Below, piece after piece: positions 7,553 to 13,949 of a stretch of DNA of 32,635 nt. How positions within the stretch are numbered: the stretch's first letter is position 1; each line of letters starts with the position of its first letter. This DNA comes from an uncultured bacterium. Its GTDB lineage: Bacteria > Patescibacteriota > Patescibacteriia > Patescibacteriales > UBA12465. Both the position numbers and the translations under genes were made by a program. The stretch is taken from assembly GCA_937983635.1 (NCBI GenBank), contig CALJZR010000060.1:1-32635 (forward strand). Reading direction: 5' to 3'. The notes under the pieces are model-generated. The model was not told where the DNA came from. It searched no databases and saw only the letters and a program-made list of their open reading frames with translations.

Positions 7553-7891
7553 TTACTGCATTTTTATCTCTACGTCAACCCCAGCCGGCAAATTCAAATT
7601 TGTCAGGTCTTCGATGGTCTTGCCGCTCGGATCAATGATGTCAATAATACGCTTATGAATACGCATTTCATACTGGTCACGAGCATCCTTATGCACAAAA
7701 GTGGAACGATTAACGGTATATTTGCGCTTTTCCGTCGGCAAAGGAATCGGACCGAAAAAATTAGCATCACTGCGTTCAATCGTGTCAACGATGGTCTTCG
7801 TGGACTGATCAATAATCTTGTGATCAAAAGCTTTGATCTTAATGCGGATTCTCTGTTTGTAATCCTTTTCGTCTTTCTTGGGTTCAGACAT
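7553..7891 (-). CDS. rpsJ: 30S ribosomal protein S10
   Basis: Small-subunit protein and NusB partner in antitermination, 112 aa. After a short polar lead (MSEPKKDEKDYKQR) it reads IRIKIKAFDHKIIDQSTKTI, then FFGPIPLPTEKRKYTVNRST and the signature region EMRIHKRIIDIIDPS. The C-terminus LPAGVDVEIKM is standard. It follows tuf by 89 bases and is separated from rplC by the leader at 7345-7552, so it may be expressed with the str genes more than with the rest of S10. Confidence 0.97.
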   Translation of the reverse strand: MSEPKKDEKDYKQRIRIKIKAFDHKIIDQSTKTIVDTIERSDANFFGPIPLPTEKRKYTVNRSTFVHKDARDQYEMRIHKRIIDIIDPSGKTIEDLTNLNLPAGVDVEIKMQ

Positions 7892-7933
7892 AGAAAAATG
7901 TACGTTTATATTTCTTAAATAAATTAATAAATA

Positions 7934-7977
7934 AACACTACGAGCTCGCCCTTACGGGAAGAGCGAGCTTAAGTGTT
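7934..7977 (-). terminator. Hairpin after tuf, possible partial terminator
   Basis: Immediately after the tuf stop the minus strand carries AACACT, then GCTCGC, a loop, GCGAGC and AGTGTT, followed by TATTTATT. The stem is long and GC-rich in the middle, and the tail is T-rich but interrupted. It could partly terminate transcription after tuf or stabilise the 3' end of a processed tuf message. Confidence 0.45.
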
Positions 7978-7980
7978 GAC

Positions 7981-9168
7981 TTATTTAGTAATCTTCACGA
8001 CAGCGCCGGCGCCGACAGTGCGGCCACCTTCGCGGATAGCGAAGCGTTGCTTTTCTTCCAAGGCAACCGGAGAGATCAATTTAACGGTGATGGTAACAGT
8101 GTCGCCAGGCATAACCATTTCGGTGCCTGCCGGCAATTCTACTTCACCGGTAACATCGGTCGTACGGATATAGAACTGGGGCTTATAACCTTTAAAGAAA
8201 GGTTTATGGCGACCACCTTCATCCTTGGATAAAACGTAAATCTGAGCTTCAAATTCAGTGTGCGGAGTAACACTGCCCGGTTTGCATAAAACCTGACCGC
8301 GTTCAACTTCATTCTTCTTAGTGCCGCGGAGTAATAAACCGGCATTATCGCCAGCTTCACCCTGGTCAAGAGACTTGTTGAACATTTCTACGCCAGTGAT
8401 GGTGGTTTTCTTGGTATCCATTAAACCAACGATTTCGACTTCTTCACCAACCTTGATCACGCCGCGTTCGATGCGACCAGTAACCACGGTGCCGCGACCT
8501 TCAATGGAGAAGATATCTTCTACCGGCATCAAGAAAGGATGATCGGTATCGCGAGGAGGTAACGGAATATATTCATCCAACTGCTTCATTAAATCCATAA
8601 TCGGAGCAGCGTCGGGGCCAGTCGGATTTTCCAAAGCCTTCAAAGCGCTACCGCGGATAATCGGAGTGGTGTCCCCCGGGAATTCATATTTCTTTAATAA
8701 ATCACGAATTTCTTCTTCAACAAGGTCGATAAGTTCTTTATCTTCGACCATATCGCACTTGTTCAAGAAAACAACGATATAAGGTACACCCACCTGACGA
8801 GCTAACACAATGTGTTCGCGGGTCTGGGGCATGGGGCCGTCAGTCGCAGAGACGACTAAAATCGCACCGTCCATCTGAGCAGCACCAGTGATCATGTTCT
8901 TCACATAATCGGCGTGGCCAGGACAGTCAACGTGGGCATAATGACGAGCAGCTGATTCATACTCAACGTGCGCAGTAGCGATAGTAATACCGCGTTCGCG
9001 TTCTTCAGGAGCGGCATCAATTTCACTTACGCCCTTTTTAGAAGCGTTCATGCCATTGGCACCGAATACCGCCAACATCGCGGCGGTCAAAGTAGTCTTA
9101 CCATGATCGACGTGGCCGATAGTGCCAACATTGACATGGGGTTTAGTGCGTTCAAATTTTTCTGCCAT
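7981..9168 (-). CDS. tuf: Elongation factor Tu
   Basis: GTPase that delivers aminoacyl-tRNA to the ribosome. It is 395 aa, normal length. The P-loop GHVDHGKT is at residues 18-25, followed by DCPGHADYVKNM (switch II) and NKCD for guanine recognition; RGITI lies in switch I. Domains 2 and 3 follow, with GRGTVVTGRIERG and the C-terminal GGRTVGAGAVVKI. It lies downstream of fusA and the small gene at 9253-9579, and is preceded by a structured leader (9181-9227). Its ATG is the only one in the ribosomal run with C just before it (AACATG). Confidence 0.98.
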   Translation of the reverse strand: MAEKFERTKPHVNVGTIGHVDHGKTTLTAAMLAVFGANGMNASKKGVSEIDAAPEERERGITIATAHVEYESAARHYAHVDCPGHADYVKNMITGAAQMDGAILVVSATDGPMPQTREHIVLARQVGVPYIVVFLNKCDMVEDKELIDLVEEEIRDLLKKYEFPGDTTPIIRGSALKALENPTGPDAAPIMDLMKQLDEYIPLPPRDTDHPFLMPVEDIFSIEGRGTVVTGRIERGVIKVGEEVEIVGLMDTKKTTITGVEMFNKSLDQGEAGDNAGLLLRGTKKNEVERGQVLCKPGSVTPHTEFEAQIYVLSKDEGGRHKPFFKGYKPQFYIRTTDVTGEVELPAGTEMVMPGDTVTITVKLISPVALEEKQRFAIREGGRTVGAGAVVKITK

Positions 9169-9180
9169 GTTTTTATGCTT

Positions 9181-9227
9181 ACGGCCCCCTAAAGGGGTTT
9201 CTTTCCTATATAGAGGAAACCAGCCGT
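9181..9227 (-). promoter_or_regulatory. Structured tuf leader, possible three-way junction
   Basis: On the minus strand an outer ACGGC/GCCGT helix encloses a hairpin GGTTTC...GAAACC (with TTTCC/GGAAA inside) and a second small hairpin CCCC-TTTA-GGGG. The structure ends 12 bases before the tuf ATG. No T-tract follows, so it is not a terminator. The helices compete for two C residues, so exact pairing needs a folding calculation. Confidence 0.5.
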
Positions 9228-9252
9228 GAAATTAATTAATATTTTTTTAAAT

Positions 9253-9579
9253 CTAAGAGTTATTTTCCGCTTTATCCTTCACCTGTGGGGGGATATTCCA
9301 ATTTTTGCGGGCTTTGCTTTCTTCAGCTAAATATTCGGCATTATCTTCATTTTTCCATTCGGAGATTTCGCGATTTATTTTATCAGCTAAATCTGCTTCT
9401 GTCAAATTAGGCTTAAATACTGCCTCTTTTTTATCTAAAGTTGCAGGATTTACCATATTTTCGTAACGGTCAAGGTCAATAATAGCAAAAGAATCTTCCG
9501 GAGTCTCAGCATCGAAAAAGATGATGGCATCATTGGTTTTTCTAGCTAATCTTAAAGCTTTTTTTAATTGTTCGCGCAT
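9253..9579 (-). CDS. Uncharacterised 108-aa protein between fusA and tuf
   Basis: I do not recognise a family with confidence. The protein is acidic and charged, has no membrane segment, and starts with a basic helix (MREQLKKALRLARKTNDA). The stretch EDSFAIIDLDRYENMV resembles the central strand-helix of Phd/YefM-type antitoxins (x-AV-x-x-x-x-x-Y-E-x-L), but no toxin gene is adjacent. The C-terminal half is rich in Glu, Lys and Asn. It lies 30 bases after fusA and 84 before tuf, so it is presumably co-transcribed with the elongation factors. The start ATG at 9579 has GGGAGG about 15 bases upstream, too far for a normal Shine-Dalgarno. Confidence 0.8.
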   Translation of the reverse strand: MREQLKKALRLARKTNDAIIFFDAETPEDSFAIIDLDRYENMVNPATLDKKEAVFKPNLTEADLADKINREISEWKNEDNAEYLAEESKARKNWNIPPQVKDKAENNS

Positions 9580-9609
9580 AATATCAGCGCCACCCTCCCA
9601 AGCGGCGAA

Positions 9610-11691
9610 TTATTTGCCGGTTTTTTCTTTAATCTGCTCCAAAACATTGCGAGGCACTTCGCTGTAGTGAGAAAATTCCATCACCGAGTTAGCGCGGCCC
9701 TGGGACATGGAGCGTAAAGCGGTGACATAGCCAAACATTTCCGCCAAAGGCACTTTCGCTTTAATCGCCTTAATCTTGTTGGGACGATCAATCATTTCTT
9801 CAATCTGGCCACGTTTAGAATTAAGGTCACCAATAATATTACCCATGTAGTCTTCCGGGGTGGTAACTTCCACTTTCATAATCGGCTCTAATAGAATTGG
9901 CTTAGCTTTCTGACAGGCATCTTTAAAAGCAAAAATACCAGCCATCTTAAAGGCAATTTCCGAAGAGTCAACTTCATGATAACTACCGTAAAAAACCGCC
10001 ACTTTAACATCAACCATTGGGTAACCAGCGACAACACCGGAGAGCAAACCTTCCTTAACACCTTTTTCAATCGCCGGAATATATTCTTTTGGAATGACCC
10101 CGCCTTTAACTTCATCGATAAATTCATAGCCCTTCCCTTCGCCCGCCGGTTCGACACGCAAAGAACAGTGACCATATTGACCGCGGCCGCCTGATTGCTT
10201 GATATATTTATGCTCCGCTTCAGCCACTTGCGTAATAGTTTCACGGTAAGATACCTGGGGCTTGCCGACGTTTGCCTCGACGCCAAATTCACGGCGCATG
10301 CGGTCAACAATAATATCCAAGTGCAGCTCGCCCATGCCGGAAATGAGAATCTGATTAGTTTCTTCGTCAGTTTCCACACGGAAAGTCGGGTCTTCTTCCG
10401 CTAAACGGGATAGAGCGACGCCCATTTTTTCCTGATCAACTTTAGTCTTCGGTTCCACGGCAATCTTAATAACCGGCTCCGGAAAGACAATTGATTCTAA
10501 TAAAACTGGATTATTTTCATCGCTTAAGGTATTGCCAGTGGTGGTATTTTTAAGACCGATAACAGCGGCAATATCACCAGCGTAAATCTCCTTAATTTCT
10601 TCGCGGTGATTGGCGTGCATGCGGACCAAGCGACCGATGCGCTCTTTATTGCCAGTCGAAGCATTAACGATATAGGAACCAGCTTGTAAAACCCCTTGAT
10701 AAACGCGGACAAAACAAAGCTTGCCGACGAAAGGATCAGTAGCAATCTTGAAAGCTAAGCCCACAAAAGGAGCGTTGTCATCAGCCTTAACTAAAGTTTT
10801 CTTGTCGGCATCATCAACATCGCTTGCTTCAATTTCTTTGATATCTAAGGGTGAAGGCAAATATTCATTAACGGCATCCAGAGCGAATTGAACGCCGATA
10901 TTCTGTAAAGCCGTACCGCAGAGAACGGGATAAATAGCATTATCAAGAACGCCTTTGCGAATCGCCTTCTTTAAATCTTCAACACTAATTTCTTCACCGT
11001 TCAAAAATTTTTCCATGGTTGCTTCTTCGCACTCAACCGCTCTTTCTACCAATTCCGCCCGGAATTTTTCCACTTTATCTTTAAGTTCTTCCGGAATCGG
11101 CACCTCGGTAATAGTTTCACCGAAATTGCCGGCAAAAGTATAAGCTTTGCGGTCTAACAAATCAATGACGCCGCTGAGGTTATCTTCTGCGCCAATCGGC
11201 AACTGAATAGCAACTGCCTTAGAACTTAAGCGTTGTTTGATGGAATCAAGGCTCATGTAAAAATCAGCCCCCATCTTATCCATCTTATTAACGAAACAAA
11301 GGCGCGGTACTTGATATTTATCGGCTTGGCGCCACACAGTTTCTGACTGCGGTTCCACGCCGGCCTGGCCGTCAAAAACGGCAATCGCGCCGTCAAGCAC
11401 ACGCAAAGAGCGCTCTACTTCAACGGTAAAGTCAACGTGACCGGGAGTATCAATGATATTAATTTTATTGCCCTTCCAAAAACAAGTAGTAGCGGCAGAG
11501 GTAATAGTAATACCTCTTTCCTTCTCCTGTTCCATCCAATCCATCTCGGCCGCACCTTCGTGCACTTCGCCAATCTTATGCTTTTTACCGGTATAAAACA
11601 AAACACGTTCAGTAAAAGTGGTTTTGCCGGCATCGATGTGGGCCATGATGCCAATATTGCGGATTTTATCAAGAGAATAATCTCGGGGCAT
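9610..11691 (-). CDS. fusA: Elongation factor G
   Basis: Translocation GTPase, 693 aa, normal length. The P-loop AHIDAGKTT is at residues 17-25, with ERGITITSAATT in switch I, DTPGHVDF in switch II and NKMD for guanine binding. Domain II, domain III (PEPVIKIAVEPKTK) and domain IV with GVIPKEYIPAIEKG are all present, ending in domain V with EVPRNVLEQI. The order rpsL-rpsG-fusA is the classical str operon. An 87-base gap with a 14-bp hairpin and a possible internal promoter precedes it. Confidence 0.98.
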   Translation of the reverse strand: MPRDYSLDKIRNIGIMAHIDAGKTTFTERVLFYTGKKHKIGEVHEGAAEMDWMEQEKERGITITSAATTCFWKGNKINIIDTPGHVDFTVEVERSLRVLDGAIAVFDGQAGVEPQSETVWRQADKYQVPRLCFVNKMDKMGADFYMSLDSIKQRLSSKAVAIQLPIGAEDNLSGVIDLLDRKAYTFAGNFGETITEVPIPEELKDKVEKFRAELVERAVECEEATMEKFLNGEEISVEDLKKAIRKGVLDNAIYPVLCGTALQNIGVQFALDAVNEYLPSPLDIKEIEASDVDDADKKTLVKADDNAPFVGLAFKIATDPFVGKLCFVRVYQGVLQAGSYIVNASTGNKERIGRLVRMHANHREEIKEIYAGDIAAVIGLKNTTTGNTLSDENNPVLLESIVFPEPVIKIAVEPKTKVDQEKMGVALSRLAEEDPTFRVETDEETNQILISGMGELHLDIIVDRMRREFGVEANVGKPQVSYRETITQVAEAEHKYIKQSGGRGQYGHCSLRVEPAGEGKGYEFIDEVKGGVIPKEYIPAIEKGVKEGLLSGVVAGYPMVDVKVAVFYGSYHEVDSSEIAFKMAGIFAFKDACQKAKPILLEPIMKVEVTTPEDYMGNIIGDLNSKRGQIEEMIDRPNKIKAIKAKVPLAEMFGYVTALRSMSQGRANSVMEFSHYSEVPRNVLEQIKEKTGK

Positions 11692-11709
11692 AAATATTAT
11701 TAGTTGAAA

Positions 11710-11740
11710 ATTATAAAGTGAAAAAGCAGAAAGTTATCAA
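11710..11740 (-). promoter_or_regulatory. Possible internal promoter before fusA
   Basis: On the minus strand TTGATA (11740-11735) and a perfect TATAAT (11715-11710) are separated by 19 bases, longer than the optimal 17. The -10 lies 18 bases from the fusA ATG, so transcripts would have a leader of about 12 bases. The -35 overlaps the hairpin at 11730-11758. Confidence 0.35.
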
Positions 11741-11758
11741 GCTGAGCTTGATAACTTT
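11730..11758 (-). other. 14-bp perfect hairpin between rpsG and fusA
   Basis: The arms AAAGTTATCAAGCT and AGCTTGATAACTTT are perfect inverted repeats separated by one base, followed on the minus strand by CTGCTTTTTCAC. It could be a weak or conditional terminator, or an RNA-processing site separating rpsL-rpsG from fusA-tuf. The T-run begins a few bases after the stem, which weakens the terminator reading. Confidence 0.6.
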
Positions 11759-11778
11759 AAGATTTAACAAAAGCTTGT

Positions 11779-12246
11779 TTATCGAGAAAAATGCGCGAAC
11801 GCTTTATTGGCCTCAGCCATCTTGTGGACAGCTTCCCTCTTCTTAACCGCCGCGCCCTCACCATTGGAAGCGTCTAAAATTTCACCGGCTAACTTTTCTG
11901 CCATCGAGCGACCGCGGCGGGCATGAGCTGCCGTAATCATCCAGTGACAGCCAAGATAAAAGCGACGTTCACCGCGAACCTGAAAAGGCACCTGATAGTT
12001 GGCGCCGCCGACGCGTTTGCCGCGAACTTCCACTAAAGGAGAAACTTTCTTCATCGCCTTGTTGAAAACATGGCGGGGATCTTGCTTCGTTTTATCTTTA
12101 ATCAAATTAAAAGAGCCGTAAACGATTCTTTCGGAAACGCTCTTCTTGCCATCCTGCATCACATAGTTGATCAGTTTGGTAATATTTTTGTCGTTGTATT
12201 TACTGTCCCCGACGATATCTCTCTTAGGGGCTTGTTTTCCTCTCAT
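11779..12246 (-). CDS. rpsG: 30S ribosomal protein S7
   Basis: Primary assembly protein of the 30S head, 155 aa. It begins MRGKQAPKRDIVGDSKYND and has KLINYVMQDGKKSVSERIVY, then NKAMKKVSPLVEVRGKRVGG and YQVPFQVRGERRFYLGCHWM, with the helix HKMAEANKAFAHFSR at the end. In E. coli, S7 represses its own operon by binding the rpsL-rpsG spacer. Here that spacer is 90 bases long and structured (12258-12323), so the same kind of control is plausible. Confidence 0.97.
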   Translation of the reverse strand: MRGKQAPKRDIVGDSKYNDKNITKLINYVMQDGKKSVSERIVYGSFNLIKDKTKQDPRHVFNKAMKKVSPLVEVRGKRVGGANYQVPFQVRGERRFYLGCHWMITAAHARRGRSMAEKLAGEILDASNGEGAAVKKREAVHKMAEANKAFAHFSR

Positions 12247-12257
12247 AATTGCTTGAA

Positions 12258-12323
12258 GGGGCGCATCAACAGCTATTACTAATGCGCACCTGATTATATG
12301 AAGGAGGGCGAAAACGCCTCTCC
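12258..12323 (-). promoter_or_regulatory. Structured rpsL-rpsG spacer, candidate S7 operator
   Basis: Two hairpins fill the spacer. The first, next to rpsG, pairs GGTGCGCAT with ATGCGCCCC (one mismatch) around a 15-base loop. The second pairs GGAGAGGCG with CGCCCTCC around a TTTT loop. S7 binds the equivalent spacer in the E. coli str mRNA; similarity here is in position and structuredness, not in sequence that I can align. Confidence 0.45.
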
Positions 12324-12336
12324 GAAATAAACAAAA

Positions 12337-12762
12337 TTATTTAGCCGCTTTTGGTTTCTTGGCGCCGTAACAACTGCGGCCTTTGCGGCGAGCTTCAACG
12401 CCGGAGGCATCATAAACGCCGCGGACAATCTTATAGCGGACACCAGGAAGATCTTTAGTCTTTCCACCTTTGATTAAAACGATGGAATGTTCTTGCAAGT
12501 TGTGACCCATGCCCGGGATATAAGCCGTAACTTCCATGCCATTAGATAAACGGACACGAGCGATTTTTCGTAAAGCGGAGTTCGGTTTCTTCGGGGTGGT
12601 GGTGGTAACTTTAATACAAACGCCCTGCTTGAAAGGAGCGCCTTTAGCGTTAACATTCTTTTTGCGGTGGAGCGAGTCTAAGCTCGTATGCAAGGCCAAA
12701 GAAGACTGGCGCTGGCTTTTGGATTTTCTGCCCTTGCGGACCAATTGATTGATTGTCGGCAT
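12337..12762 (-). CDS. rpsL: 30S ribosomal protein S12
   Basis: Decoding-centre protein, 141 aa. It starts MPTINQLVRKGRKSKSQRQS and keeps the conserved core TTTPKKPNSALRKIARVRLS, with the lysine altered in streptomycin-resistance mutants intact, then GMGHNLQEHSIVLIKGGK and DLPGVRYKIVRG. Like the Gram-positive form, it carries an insertion of about 13 residues before GVCIKV compared with E. coli. It is the first gene of the str run, with a strong promoter at 12929-12957 and a 160-base leader. Confidence 0.98.
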   Translation of the reverse strand: MPTINQLVRKGRKSKSQRQSSLALHTSLDSLHRKKNVNAKGAPFKQGVCIKVTTTTPKKPNSALRKIARVRLSNGMEVTAYIPGMGHNLQEHSIVLIKGGKTKDLPGVRYKIVRGVYDASGVEARRKGRSCYGAKKPKAAK

Positions 12763-12922
12763 AATGCTTCAGCGGTTATTAAAACCTCAGGATAATTTTT
12801 ATAAATTAAAGGGTTTGAGCCCGGAAAAAGAGGGGCGACCTTATCCTGACCGCTCTCTTTTTTTATTAAACTAATTTCTTGTGATAACAAAATATCCTGA
12901 CTCATCAGGATAGAGTTATTAC
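12763..12922 (-). promoter_or_regulatory. Long str-operon leader with alternately pairing segments
   Basis: Reading the minus strand from the predicted start of transcription: segment 1 TATCCTGA and segment 2 TCAGGATA form a hairpin (12893-12912) extended by near-complementary outer arms (12881-12922). Segment 3 TCAGGATAA (within 12839-12850) lies in the loop of a terminator-like stem (12825-12862). Segment 4 TTATCCTGA (within 12785-12795) pairs perfectly with segment 3. Pairings 1:2 plus 3:4, or 1:3 and 2:4, are mutually exclusive, which is the logic of a switch. An ATG in the first loop opens a frame that runs into rpsL out of phase; I do not annotate it as a gene. Confidence 0.55.
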
Positions 12923-12928
12923 CCGCTT

Positions 12929-12957
12929 ACTTTATCAAAATCAAAAAAATAAGTCAA
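12929..12957 (-). promoter_or_regulatory. str operon promoter
   Basis: TTGACT (12957-12952) and TAAAGT (12934-12929) are separated by exactly 17 bases, and TG lies one base before the -10, making it an extended -10 promoter. It sits 41 bases after the stop of the upstream protease gene. Predicted transcription start is near 12922, giving a leader of about 160 bases before rpsL. Confidence 0.75.
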
Positions 12958-12998
12958 GATAAGCGAAGAATTACCGCTACAAATCCTCACCGCCATCC

Positions 12999-13598
12999 CT
13001 ATACCCCGGCTAAAAATCGAAACAGTGCATCAATTATCGGCAAAAGGAAAGAGAAACCGAGCCAGGCAAAAAGGATGACTAAAATAAAGCCAAAACGCTC
13101 TAGACTTAAGTATTTCTCCTGCCAAGCCGGGCTCAAAAAAGCGGCTAGAATTTTAGAACCATCAAGAGGGGGTATGGGCAAAAGGTTGAAAACCATTAAA
13201 ATCAAATTAACATAAATAATCAAAGCGATTAAACCAGAAAAAGTTAGGCTGATAAAAGGCAAAAACCTTAAAATTAAGGCAAAAACTACGGCTACGGCAA
13301 AGTTAGCCGCCGGCCCCGCCAAGGCAACCTTGGCGTCGTCCCAACGGCGATCACGAAGATTATAAGGATTATAAGGCACCGGCTTGGCCCAACCAAAGAC
13401 AAAAGGCATACCCGCAAAGAGCATCATCCCTGGCAAGAGCAAAGAACCAAACCATTCCAGATGGGCAATCGGATTAAGAGTTAAACGTCCGGCATTACGG
13501 GCCGTGGGGTCACCGAGACGGTCTGCCATCCAACCGTGCATATACTCGTGGATAACGGCCGAAAAGATTAAAACGATGATTTGGAATAAAGCCAGCAT
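12999..13598 (-). CDS. Site-2 protease family membrane peptidase (M50)
   Basis: Intramembrane zinc metalloprotease-like protein, 199 aa. HEYMH (residues 17-21) is the HExxH zinc and catalytic motif within the first membrane helix. NLLPIPPLDG near residue 140 supplies the second conserved motif with the third zinc ligand (Asp). Several hydrophobic segments span the sequence. This is the compact form without PDZ domains, common in bacteria as a YwhC/Rv-type peptidase of unknown substrate. It is transcribed away from rpmB from a shared promoter region. AAGGAGG lies 15 bases before the ATG, which is long spacing. It ends just upstream of the str promoter. Confidence 0.92.
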   Translation of the reverse strand: MLALFQIIVLIFSAVIHEYMHGWMADRLGDPTARNAGRLTLNPIAHLEWFGSLLLPGMMLFAGMPFVFGWAKPVPYNPYNLRDRRWDDAKVALAGPAANFAVAVVFALILRFLPFISLTFSGLIALIIYVNLILMVFNLLPIPPLDGSKILAAFLSPAWQEKYLSLERFGFILVILFAWLGFSFLLPIIDALFRFLAGV

Positions 13599-13621
13599 AG
13601 AAAAAAATTAAAGCCTCCTTA

Positions 13622-13677
13622 GTTAATATTAACTTTATTTTAGCATATCTTGATTAATTTTAAAAATATGCTAATAT
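13622..13677. promoter_or_regulatory. Divergent extended -10 promoters for rpmB and the M50 peptidase
   Basis: Plus strand: TTGATT (13650-13655), 16 bases, then TGC-TAATAT with -10 at 13672-13677. Minus strand: TGC-TAAAAT with -10 at 13642-13637 and no good -35. The shared TATGCTA cores form an 8-bp inverted repeat (TAGCATAT 13641-13648 and ATATGCTA 13666-13673). A 12-bp perfect palindrome GTTAATATTAAC (13622-13633) lies at the predicted start of the minus-strand transcript and could be an operator. Confidence 0.6.
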
Positions 13678-13702
13678 TTAAGCATCAAAATTTAAAACAT
13701 AG

Positions 13703-13747
13703 CGGCCGCCGAAAAAAGCCCGTTTTTTGGTGCATTCCTCTCGGCCG
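13703..13747 (+). promoter_or_regulatory. Structured rpmB leader
   Basis: Two copies of the self-complementary CGGCCG (13703-13708 and 13742-13747) can close a structure that also contains CC-AAAAAA paired with TTTTTT-GG around a GCCCG loop. It lies in the predicted leader of about 77 bases between the rpmB promoter and its ATG. Role unknown. Confidence 0.4.
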
Positions 13748-13760
13748 TTTCCTAAAGTAT

Positions 13761-13937
13761 ATGGCAAAAAGATGTGATTTATGTAAGCGCGGCGCCACTA
13801 AAGGTGCTAGCCGCTCCCATTCCAAGATCCAAACTTTAAAAAGACAGAACATTAATCTTCAAAGCAAGAAGGTTGGTGATTTGAAATTAAAGCTCTGCAC
13901 CAGCTGTTTACGGACAATGGCCAAAAACGATAAATAA
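13761..13937 (+). CDS. rpmB: 50S ribosomal protein L28
   Basis: Small large-subunit protein, 58 aa from the chosen ATG. MAKRCDLCKRGATKGASRSH followed by SKIQTLKRQNINLQ is typical L28. Cysteines C5, C8, C46 and C49 make two CxxC pairs, so this is the zinc-ribbon form. The frame is open back to 13650, but that upstream part contains the promoter itself (-35 at 13650, -10 at 13672), so translation cannot start there. It is one of only two plus-strand genes and ends 12 bases before the convergent comEC stop; its terminator lies inside comEC. Confidence 0.95.
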   Translation: MAKRCDLCKRGATKGASRSHSKIQTLKRQNINLQSKKVGDLKLKLCTSCLRTMAKNDK

Positions 13938-13949
13938 GGATTTTCAGAA

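Noticed and set aside
12678..12905. Open frame of 75 codons starting in the str leader and overlapping rpsL
   Set aside because: It overlaps rpsL out of phase, has no Shine-Dalgarno, starts in a hairpin loop and its composition is that of a structured leader. A short translated leader remains possible but is not supported.
13650..13760. Upstream in-frame extension of rpmB giving 95 aa
   Set aside because: The extension contains the -35 and -10 elements of the gene's own promoter, and L28 proteins begin at MAKRC-type sequences.
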